In this document: piece after piece, positions 18,565-23,953 of the stretch
How positions within the stretch are numbered: position 1 is the first letter of the stretch
Layout of the letters: each line of letters starts with the position of its first letter
From: Candidatus Cloacimonadota bacterium
Lineage (GTDB): Bacteria > Cloacimonadota > Cloacimonadia > JGIOTU-2
DNA: 34,649 bases
Direction of reading: 5' to 3'
Assembly (NCBI GenBank): GCA_034722995.1
Contig: JAYEOL010000056.1
Span: forward strand, 1-34,649
Program-made: the position numbers and the translations under genes
Notes under the pieces: model-generated
What the model saw: the letters and a program-made list of their open reading frames with translations, nothing else
Database searches by the model: none
Told to the model about the DNA's origin: nothing

Positions 18565-18663
18565 CCCCGTTAGATAAATGTGTAAATATTTGTTTCACAA
18601 AATTAAATGAAAAAGAAAACAAACTCAAGAGGAAGAATCCTTTCAAGATATATCTAACAGGAT
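18565..18663. repeat. CCCCGTTAGATA terminal-inverted-repeat element, copy 4, interrupting the S23 gene
   Basis: CCCCGTTAGATA (18565-18576) and TATCTAACAGG (18651-18661) bound a ~99-bp, AT-rich, non-coding insert. Because the S23 protein sequence stops at SNYL before it and resumes at ADYAESK just after it (GCA at 18669), the insertion boundaries can be placed within a few bases. No transposase; it would need one acting in trans. Confidence 0.8.
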
Positions 18664-18728
18664 GAAAAGCAGATTATGCAGAGTCAAAAAGAGATTTTGA
18701 ACACAAAATTGGTATTTGCAAAAAGGAG

Positions 18729-18756
18729 TCTTCCGAAGGATCCGCCTTTGGCGTGA
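18729..18756. repeat. 28-bp CCGAAGG/CCTTTGG hairpin inserted in the S23 gene
   Basis: CCGAAGG-ATCCG-CCTTTGG forms a 7-bp stem. The same word, in reverse, is present at about 5194-5213. Its insertion between GAG (18726-18728) and AAA (18757) shifts the S23 frame. Confidence 0.7.
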
Positions 18757-18964
18757 AAAGAAGCAAAACATTGGTTGCGAATAATTTCTAAAGCAGTTTC
18801 AGAATTATCAGCCAAAGGCTGAACTGCCTATGACATAAAAAAAAAGTGAGAAAGAAAATGTCAAAGGATAAAAATGTTAGCTATTCTCGTTCCAAAACCC
18901 CTGTTTGAAAACGCTATAGATTGTAGGATATTTTTATCATTAGGAATTTGGATTTTGAAATTTT

Positions 18965-18985
18965 ATCCCCGATTTAATCGAGGAT
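18965..18985. repeat. CCCCGATT-AATCG palindrome, intergenic copy
   Basis: ATCCCCGATT (18965-18974), one-base loop, AATCGAGGAT (18976-18985), one mismatch. Near-identical to the palindrome in frame inside the patatin gene at 24551-24569. Confidence 0.75.
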
Positions 18986-19013
18986 TAGGATTTAGAAATT
19001 AATTTAACCTTGC

Positions 19014-19085
19014 TCAAGTTTTAAAGTAAATATTATAAAAGTTAAGTATGATTTATTCAGTAATTTCCACTTCTGCGAAACTTGA
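19014..19085. repeat. 72-bp MITE-like repeat, copy B
   Basis: Direct-repeat partner of copy A. Its right end TGCGAAACTTGA is the exact reverse complement of copy A's left end TCAAGTTTCGCA, so the 18222-19085 block has perfect 12-bp outer inverted repeats. Confidence 0.75.
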
Positions 19086-19213
19086 ATAATATAATTTGCT
19101 TTCAATTAAAAAGCTTATGACGAAAATAATGTTATTTTACTTGACATAAAAAACAAGGATAAATGAATTATTGAAATTCTTCTAAAGAATCCATAAAAAT
19201 ATAAGGAGATACA

Positions 19214-19849
19214 ATGAAAAAATTAATATCATTAATATTATTTTTGTGCTTGTTATTTATAATTAATTGCTCCTCAAACAATGATACAACACCTCCCACT
19301 GTAACTATAAGTCAACCCCAGGATGGTGCGACAATTACTGATTCAATAACCTCAATTAAAGTGAATGCAACTGATAATGAAGGAATTGCATCTATAACAC
19401 TTTATATAGACGATATTGAAGTAGGTTCCACTGTTGGTAATACAACTTATGAATATGAATGGTTTGTCTTTTATTGGTCTGATAGCAATGACCATACTAT
19501 TCGTGCAACCGCATGTGACTTGAATGATAACAAAGGGTCTAAAAGTATAGATGTGACAGTAACAGAAGAAGCATTTATATATCCAGAATTACTGGAACCG
19601 GCAGATAGCAGTGAAGTACAAAATTCAATTGAATTCAAATGGACAAGTCTACCTGATGCGTATCAATATGAGGTGCACTTTGCTCACAATGATATTGTCT
19701 TTATAGAAACACCTTCTGATACTACCATTACTAAGAATTTTGATATTTTCGGTTCTTTCAAATGGAAAGTAAAAGCAGAAAGAATCTTTATAGCAGGAGC
19801 TGATACGAGTAAATATAGTCCACCATTCCACTTTACTTTAACTGAATAA
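19214..19849 (+). CDS. Lipoprotein with Ig-like and FN3-like domains
   Basis: A 211-residue protein with a type II signal peptide: MKKLISLILFLCLLFIINC, lipobox IINC, lipidated Cys19. Residues ~26-115 (TPPTVTISQPQDGATI...VTVTE) form a Big/cadherin-like Ig domain of the kind repeated in FCB surface proteins; ~120-211 (YPELLEPADSSEVQNSIEFKWT...) resemble a fibronectin type III or 'fibrous' adhesin domain. Ribosome binding site AAGGAG precedes ATG. No catalytic residues; a role in surface binding is inference. It appears to be transcribed alone. Confidence 0.8.
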   Translation: MKKLISLILFLCLLFIINCSSNNDTTPPTVTISQPQDGATITDSITSIKVNATDNEGIASITLYIDDIEVGSTVGNTTYEYEWFVFYWSDSNDHTIRATACDLNDNKGSKSIDVTVTEEAFIYPELLEPADSSEVQNSIEFKWTSLPDAYQYEVHFAHNDIVFIETPSDTTITKNFDIFGSFKWKVKAERIFIAGADTSKYSPPFHFTLTE

Positions 19850-20030
19850 TAATTCTAAGGATAAAAAGTATCTATCTGTATGTGTTGGACTACGGAAAAT
19901 TTCTAAAAGTATTCAGGATTGTGAAAACAAGTAAATAAAGACAAATCTATGTGCTCTCGACATCCTCTTATATTGAATACAAATGTCTTAATATCTTTTG
20001 GGGTGTAAGCATGTTTGCTATTACAAAAAT

Positions 20031-20060
20031 TTGACACAATAAAATAACAAAATATTTTTG
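20031..20060 (+). promoter_or_regulatory. Candidate promoter of the TPP riboswitch-thiE-thi4 unit
   Basis: TTGACA at 20031-20036, 16 bases, then TATTTTTG at 20053-20060, six bases before the aptamer begins. The downstream box fits both a sigma-70 -10 element and the Bacteroidetes -7 consensus TAnnTTTG. Confidence 0.55.
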
Positions 20061-20065
20061 TCTTA

Positions 20066-20168
20066 AATTTGGGGTGCTCTTTAGGGCTGAGAACATACCC
20101 ATTGAACCTGATCCGGGTAATGCCGGTGTAGGAAAGTTCACCGAGCATCTCAGATGTTCGGTTTTTTT
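20066..20168 (+). ncRNA. TPP riboswitch (THI element), transcription-terminating type
   Basis: The aptamer core is unmistakable: GGGGTGCTC (20071-20079), CTGAGA (20087-20092), ATACCC (20095-20100), GAACCTGATCCGGGTAATGCC (about 20104-20124) and GTGTAGGAAAG. P1 is AATTT (20066-20070) with AAGTT (20134-20138); P3 is GCTC/GGGC; P5 is CCGG/CCGG. GGGGTGCTC can alternatively pair over nine bases (two G-U) with GAGCATCTC (20143-20151). That antiterminator would block the left arm of the downstream terminator, so TPP binding should release the terminator and switch thiE-thi4 off. It precedes thiE by 49 bp. Confidence 0.95.
20141..20168 (+). terminator. Intrinsic terminator of the TPP riboswitch
   Basis: CCGAGCATC (20141-20149), loop TCA, GATGTTCGG (20153-20161), nine pairs with one G-U, followed by seven T. 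Its left arm overlaps the antiterminator strand 20143-20151, so the two structures exclude each other. Confidence 0.93.
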
Positions 20169-20216
20169 ATTTGTTTAAACCCACAGAGACACAGAGAAAG
20201 AACCTGAATTTAAAAT

Positions 20217-20858
20217 ATGAAAAAAATAAATAGAAATCTTGGATTGTACTTCATCATTGATGGTAACTTCACAAGAGATTTTGTGAAGATGACCAGGTTG
20301 GCTATTGATATTGGGTTAAAAATAATTCAATATAGAGATAAAAATGCTAATGCATCAGAAATGCTTACTAATGCAATTAAAATAAGAGAACTTACTGAAA
20401 ATTCAGATACGATTTTCATTGTTAATGATAATGTTGAAGTTGCTCGCGCCTCTAATGCAGATGGCGTGCATATCGGCCAGGAAGATACTCAATATGAAGA
20501 AGCCAGAAAGCTGCTCCCCAAAAGGATAATTGGAATGAGTGTAGGTAATTTAGAACAATCTCTTCTTGCAGAAAAAATGGGAGCTGATTATATCGGTTTG
20601 GGACCAATTTTTCCAACATTAACAAAACCGAATGCGGGTCAAATAATTGGAACTGAAAAACTGTCTAAAATCGTGAAAGCAGTTCAAATTCCAATTATTG
20701 CAATCGGTGGAATAAATCTTTCCAATCTAAAAAGTGTTCTTGAAACAGGTGTAAATGGAGTCGCAATAATCTCAGCAATCCTTGGAAGTTCAAATCCAGA
20801 AAGGGAAATCAAAAAAATTAAAAACAAAATCAATAAATATAATCAAATGAAAGGATAA
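20217..20858 (+). CDS. thiE: Thiamine phosphate synthase
   Basis: A 213-residue TIM-barrel enzyme joining HMP-diphosphate and the thiazole phosphate to give thiamine phosphate in the cytosol. Motifs: QYRDKNA (38-44, usual QLRDK), [10 protein letters not shown] with [34 protein letters not shown] and [11 protein letters not shown], all in family order and at normal length. It lies under the TPP riboswitch, with thi4 starting two bases after its stop. A 'CCACAGAGACACAGAGAAAG' word (20181-20200), a common kind of dispersed intergenic sequence, lies in the leader; no clear ribosome binding site is seen. Confidence 0.95.
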   Translation: MKKINRNLGLYFIIDGNFTRDFVKMTRLAIDIGLKIIQYRDKNANASEMLTNAIKIRELTENSDTIFIVNDNVEVARASNADGVHIGQEDTQYEEARKLLPKRIIGMSVGNLEQSLLAEKMGADYIGLGPIFPTLTKPNAGQIIGTEKLSKIVKAVQIPIIAIGGINLSNLKSVLETGVNGVAIISAILGSSNPEREIKKIKNKINKYNQMKG

Positions 20859-20860
20859 GA

Positions 20861-21640
20861 ATGGTATTAAAAGAAGAAATAATCACAAAAGCAATTGTGG
20901 AAAGATTTTCTGAAAAATTTGTGAACAACCTAAATCAAGATGTCATCATTGCAGGTGCTGGTCCTGCTGGATTGACTCTTGCATATTATCTTGCGAAAAA
21001 AGGAATCAAAGTTTCAGTTTTCGAGAAGAAATTATCTGTTGGAGGAGGAATGTGGGGAGGCGGAATGCTGTTTAATGAAATTGTTGTACAGGAAGATGGA
21101 AAGGCAATTCTGGAGGAATTTGGCATCAAAACTGTAAAATATGATGCTGACTACTATACTGCTGACTCAATTGAAGCAATTTCAACAATATGTTCGTTAG
21201 CAACAAAGGCTGGTGTGAAAATCTTCAATTGTATGATGGTTGAAGATGTTATGGTAAAAAAAGATGAAGTATGCGGTGTGGTGGTCAATTGGACACCAGT
21301 GGAAATGGCAGGTCTTCATGTAGACCCTTTATCAGTAAAATCAAAAATAATTGTAGACGCCACAGGACATCCTCTTGAACTGTTAAAAATAATTGAGAGA
21401 AAAGCCCAAGGAAAATTGTTTACAAAGACTGGAAAAATTATGGGAGAAAAGTCTATGAACGCTGAAATTGGGGAAAAAACTGTAGTTGAAAATTCTAAAG
21501 AAATCTATAAAAATGTATATGTTGTAGGAATGGCAGCAAACGCTGCATTCGGTGCGTGTAGAATGGGACCTGTCTTCGGCGGGATGCTCTTATCTGGAAA
21601 AAAATTAGCGGAGATAATTACAAACAGACTAAGTGCTTGA
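20861..21640 (+). CDS. thi4: Thiazole synthase of the archaeal (sulfide-dependent) Thi4 type
   Basis: A 259-residue Thi4-family flavin/NAD-fold enzyme. GAGPAG (31-36), [14 protein letters not shown] (59-72), [17 protein letters not shown] (141-157), IVDATGHP and [18 protein letters not shown] are all present. At the site where yeast and plant Thi4 carry the sulfur-donating cysteine that is used once, this protein has His153, as in methanogen enzymes that use free sulfide and turn over repeatedly. It supplies the thiazole half of thiamine, replacing the ThiFSGH route, and points to an anaerobic, sulfide-containing habitat. AAAGGA across the thiE stop serves as ribosome binding site. No thiC or thiD is in the window. 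Confidence 0.93.
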   Translation: MVLKEEIITKAIVERFSEKFVNNLNQDVIIAGAGPAGLTLAYYLAKKGIKVSVFEKKLSVGGGMWGGGMLFNEIVVQEDGKAILEEFGIKTVKYDADYYTADSIEAISTICSLATKAGVKIFNCMMVEDVMVKKDEVCGVVVNWTPVEMAGLHVDPLSVKSKIIVDATGHPLELLKIIERKAQGKLFTKTGKIMGEKSMNAEIGEKTVVENSKEIYKNVYVVGMAANAAFGACRMGPVFGGMLLSGKKLAEIITNRLSA

Positions 21641-21729
21641 AAGTTAGAAGGTTGAAAAAATCCCTTTAAAAATAGCAAAAGATGAAATTATTGACAATAT
21701 AACTATTGAATTCACATCTAACCATTATA

Positions 21730-22359
21730 ATGGGAAAACAGGAAATATATCGCAAATTGATTCATCTTTTCGCCATAATAATTCCAGTATTATATTACTT
21801 TGTAGTGAAATCCCAGATTGTTTCAATCTCTATCTTACTACCCATAGCATTGATTTGTGTTATTGCAGATGCTGCTCGTATGGAAAATCCTGAACTTAAG
21901 AACAGGTTTTATAAACTTTTTGGCTCAATGTTGCGGGAAAATGAAGTAAGTCAGCTGACAGGTGCCTCCTATCTGTTAACATCTTCAGTTGTAACTATTG
22001 CAATTTTTACAAAAGAGATTGCATTTTTTGCAATATCTTATTTAGTTATTGGTGATACCTTTGCTTCTATAGTAGGTTTAAAACTTGGCAAAAGGCAGAT
22101 AGTCCGCACCAGAAAAACTGTAGAAGGCTTCATTGCATCCTTTTTAGCATGTGCGATTTATGGACTTATCTGTTATTTTTTATATTTCAAGAAATTTTTT
22201 GCACATGCTAATAAAAACCCACAGGGAATAATTATAATTATCCTGGTTGGTGCACTAATTGCCTCAATCACTGAGGTAAGTAATTTGCATATAAATGATA
22301 ACATCAGTATTCCAATTATTTCAGGAGTGGCAATGTCTATTGTTTGGCTGTTCATATAA
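21730..22359 (+). CDS. Polyprenol/diacylglycerol kinase family membrane protein (SEC59/DGK1/VTE5)
   Basis: About 209 residues, nearly all hydrophobic segments (6-7 transmembrane helices). EIYRKLIHLFAII at the N-terminus, AD-A-RMENPELKNRF, then YLVIGDTFASIVGLKLGKRQIVRTRKTVEGFIASF are the conserved CTP-binding loops of dolichol/phytol/DGK1-type CTP-dependent kinases. Start is put at ATG 21730; an in-frame TTG at 21706 would add eight polar residues, and neither has a good ribosome binding site. Family knowledge: phosphorylates a polyprenol, phytol or diacylglycerol with CTP. Given the GGR-family gene upstream and the DPM1-like gene downstream, a polyprenol substrate is the attractive guess. Confidence 0.8.
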   Translation: MGKQEIYRKLIHLFAIIIPVLYYFVVKSQIVSISILLPIALICVIADAARMENPELKNRFYKLFGSMLRENEVSQLTGASYLLTSSVVTIAIFTKEIAFFAISYLVIGDTFASIVGLKLGKRQIVRTRKTVEGFIASFLACAIYGLICYFLYFKKFFAHANKNPQGIIIIILVGALIASITEVSNLHINDNISIPIISGVAMSIVWLFI

Positions 22360-22375
22360 GGAGATAGGGAGATAA
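22358..22375 (+). repeat. Left terminal inverted repeat of the GxxExxY cassette
   Basis: Perfect 18-bp match to the reverse complement of 22840-22857. It overlaps the stop codon of the upstream membrane-protein gene and includes the ribosome binding region of the GxxExxY gene. Confidence 0.85.
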
Positions 22376-22380
22376 AGGAG

Positions 22381-22779
22381 ATGAAGAAATTTAATTATAA
22401 GGATGATAAGATTACAGAAATGATTATTCAGTGTATCATTAGAGTTCATAAAATCTTGGGTCCGGGATTCCTTGAATCAATATATAAGAATGCTTTATTG
22501 ATAGAATTGAAAAATTCTGGATTGAAATGTGAGGCTGAAAAACTGATCAAGATTTATTATAATAACATTGAAATTGGAACGCATCGGTTGGATATTGTTG
22601 TTGAAAACAAGATAATTATTGAATTAAAAACAGTTGAAGAATTATGTGGACAACATTATGCTCAAATAAAATCTTATCTGCGAGCCACAAATTTGAAAAC
22701 AGGGATTTTAGTAAACTTCGCAAAAGAAAAGGCAGATTTTAGAAGAATAGAGAATGAGTATACGGGGATAAAGGAATAG
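22381..22779 (+). CDS. GxxExxY family protein (PD-(D/E)xK-like fold)
   Basis: A 132-residue member of TIGR04256 (GxxExxY). The naming motif is GFLESIY (29-35) inside VHKILGPGFLESIYKNAL. A nuclease-like core is visible: Asp71 in HRLDIVV and ELK (81-83) after a hydrophobic strand, the D...ExK arrangement of PD-(D/E)xK enzymes, and CGQHYAQIKSYL downstream. The biochemical activity of the family is not established; it is found in many scattered copies in some environmental genomes. AAAGGAG lies directly upstream of ATG. The flanking repeats suggest it travels as a cassette. Confidence 0.9.
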   Translation: MKKFNYKDDKITEMIIQCIIRVHKILGPGFLESIYKNALLIELKNSGLKCEAEKLIKIYYNNIEIGTHRLDIVVENKIIIELKTVEELCGQHYAQIKSYLRATNLKTGILVNFAKEKADFRRIENEYTGIKE

Positions 22780-22782
22780 GAA

Positions 22783-22812
22783 GATAAAGAAGATGAAGAA
22801 ATTTAATTATAA
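22783..22812 (+). repeat. Second copy of the GxxExxY gene's 5' end (direct repeat, no gene follows)
   Basis: Matches 22371-22400 at 29 of 30 positions, including ribosome binding region, ATG and codons for MKKFNY. After it the reading frame continues into inverted-repeat sequence, so it is a remnant of a second copy. Confidence 0.85.
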
Positions 22813-22839
22813 TAATAAATTTATCCCCTTATCTCCGCC

Positions 22840-22857
22840 TTATCTCCCTATCTCCTT
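22840..22857 (-). repeat. Right terminal inverted repeat of the GxxExxY cassette
   Basis: TTATCTCCCTATCTCCTT, perfect partner of 22358-22375. It is preceded by two looser copies (TTATCCCCTTATCTCC), so the end may be a short degenerate array. Confidence 0.85.
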
Positions 22858-22874
22858 GTATTATAAGGAAAATT

Positions 22875-23774
22875 ATGGATTTATCATTTGTAATACCAGT
22901 TTTTAACGAGGAAAAAAGTCTAAAAGAGCTTCATAAAAAAATTTTGGGAAATATTGGAATCCAAAGTTATGAAATAATATTTATTGATGATGGCAGCACA
23001 GATAATTCTTTTAAGATATTACAAGAGATTGCTAAAGACGACAAAAATGTTCATATTATAAAATTTCGTAGAAACTTTGGAAAATCTGCTGCACTTCAAA
23101 CTGGCTTTGATAAGGCTAAAGGAGATATTGTTTTCACCTTAGATGCAGATTTGCAAGATGACCCAGAGGAAATCCCAGGATTTATTGAACAAATTAACCA
23201 GGGTTATGACCTTGTTGCCGGATGGAAAAAACATCGTAAAGACCCAATTACAAAAAAAATAACATCAAAGATATTTAATATAGTTACCTCAATAATTTTC
23301 AGATTAAAATTACATGACTACAATTGTGGATTCAAAGCCTATAGAAATGAAGTAGTAAAGTCTATAAATATTTATGGAGAACTGCATCGGTATATTCCTG
23401 CATTAGCTAAAGCAAAGGGATTTAGCATTTGTGAGATTCCAGTCAAACATCATAAGAGAAAATTCGGAAAGTCAAAATATGGTATGGAAAGGCTTGCTCG
23501 TGGATTCCTTGACCTGCTTACTGTAACAATGATAACAAAATTCGAAAGGAGTCCTCTTTATCTTTTCGGTATTGGTGGACTGATTATATCGTTAATTGGA
23601 TTTGTAATAACTCTTTATTTGGCTGTAATGAAGATTTTCTATGGAATGCCTTTAAGTAACCGTCCCCTACTTTTTCTTGGCGTTCTGTTAATTGTTGTTG
23701 GTGTCCAATTAATTTCTATTGGTTTATTGGGAGAAATAATTGTATATAGCACAAAAAATAAAAAAGTTAATTGA
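22875..23774 (+). CDS. Family 2 glycosyltransferase, DPM1/GtrB-like, with C-terminal membrane hairpin
   Basis: A 299-residue GT-A glycosyltransferase. VIPVFNEEKSL starts the fold; IDDGSTDNS (37-45) and TLDADLQDDPEEIP (metal-binding Asp90/Asp92) are the nucleotide-sugar and metal motifs; RKFGKSKYGMERLARG matches the undecaprenyl/dolichyl-phosphate sugar synthase subgroup. Two transmembrane helices occupy about 230-255 and 265-290. It would move a hexose from a nucleotide sugar to a polyprenyl phosphate at the inner membrane, for envelope glycan or lipid modification. AAGGA precedes ATG, 18 bp beyond the GxxExxY right repeat. Confidence 0.9.
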   Translation: MDLSFVIPVFNEEKSLKELHKKILGNIGIQSYEIIFIDDGSTDNSFKILQEIAKDDKNVHIIKFRRNFGKSAALQTGFDKAKGDIVFTLDADLQDDPEEIPGFIEQINQGYDLVAGWKKHRKDPITKKITSKIFNIVTSIIFRLKLHDYNCGFKAYRNEVVKSINIYGELHRYIPALAKAKGFSICEIPVKHHKRKFGKSKYGMERLARGFLDLLTVTMITKFERSPLYLFGIGGLIISLIGFVITLYLAVMKIFYGMPLSNRPLLFLGVLLIVVGVQLISIGLLGEIIVYSTKNKKVN

Positions 23775-23841
23775 AGAACTCTAATTTTGCAGGATTTATA
23801 GTTTGTAATTTGTAATTTTTTTGTAAATTAGTGAACTCGTT

Positions 23842-23880
23842 AATTGGTAAATTAGCAACCAGTTTACTAATTTACCAGTT
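23842..23880. terminator. Hairpin between convergent genes, possible bidirectional terminator
   Basis: GGTAAATTAG (23846-23855) and CTAATTTACC (23867-23876) pair perfectly around an 11-base loop, and the stem extends a few bases outward. It lies between the convergent glycosyltransferase and patatin genes. There is no T-run directly after either arm and the surroundings repeat the word GTAAATTAG, so it may instead be a low-complexity repeat. Confidence 0.35.
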
Positions 23881-23953
23881 TACAGTTTACAAGTTCCTCT
23901 TCTTAATTAATCCCTTTGTGATGCAAGAAACAATCTAATAGAAGGTTTGGAAT

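Larger units (their letters stand above)
18379..18822 (+). pseudogene. S23-type four-helix-bundle protein gene, disrupted by three repeat insertions
   Basis: Fragments read as one TIGR02436/S23-type four-helix-bundle protein: FDLS, then ERTAKFGEDIIEFAKKIP, PLITQLVKAGTSVGSNY, then after a break ADYAESKRDFEHKIGICKKE, then after a second break KEAKHWLRIISKAVSELSAKG and a stop at 18820-18822. Three insertions explain the breaks: an in-frame 30-bp hairpin word (about 18406-18438), the ~100-bp CCCCGTTAGATA element (18565-18663) that introduces a stop right after SNYLPR, and a ~28-bp CCGAAGG/CCTTTGG hairpin (18729-18756) that shifts the frame. With the inserts removed the protein would be about 115 residues, the family's usual length. 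No function of the intact family is firmly known beyond its presence in 23S rRNA intervening sequences and as scattered paralogues. Confidence 0.85.
18823..19213. other. Intergenic region with palindrome and repeat copy B; no gene seen
   Basis: Between the S23 remnant and the lipoprotein gene. It contains the ATCCCCGATT/AATCGAGGAT palindrome (18965-18985), repeat copy B (19014-19085) and a TTGACA box at 19141-19146 that may be the -35 element of the lipoprotein gene, though no convincing -10 was found. Confidence 0.55.
22358..22857. mobile_element. Putative GxxExxY cassette with terminal inverted repeats and an adjacent deletion derivative
   Basis: The 18-mer AAGGAGATAGGGAGATAA (22358-22375) is the exact reverse complement of TTATCTCCCTATCTCCTT (22840-22857). 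The left end and the gene's first codons (22371-22400) recur as a direct repeat at 22783-22812 with one difference in 30 bases. The second copy runs straight into the right inverted repeat with no gene. The simplest reading is a full unit followed by an ~87-bp internally deleted copy (about 22771-22857). No transposase is encoded, unless the GxxExxY protein itself plays a part. Mobility is inference. Confidence 0.55.

Noticed and set aside
20066-20168. TPP riboswitch acting as an ON switch
   Set aside because: At first GGGGTGCTC/GAGCATCTC looked like P1, which would make ligand binding prevent termination. Comparison with the known TPP fold shows GGGGTGCTC is P2/P3 and P1 is 20066-20070 with 20134-20138, so the long pairing is the antiterminator and the switch is of the usual OFF type.
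23842-23880. Confident intrinsic terminator
   Set aside because: The stem is AT-rich with no T-run, and the same GTAAATTAG word repeats around it, so it is listed only at low confidence.
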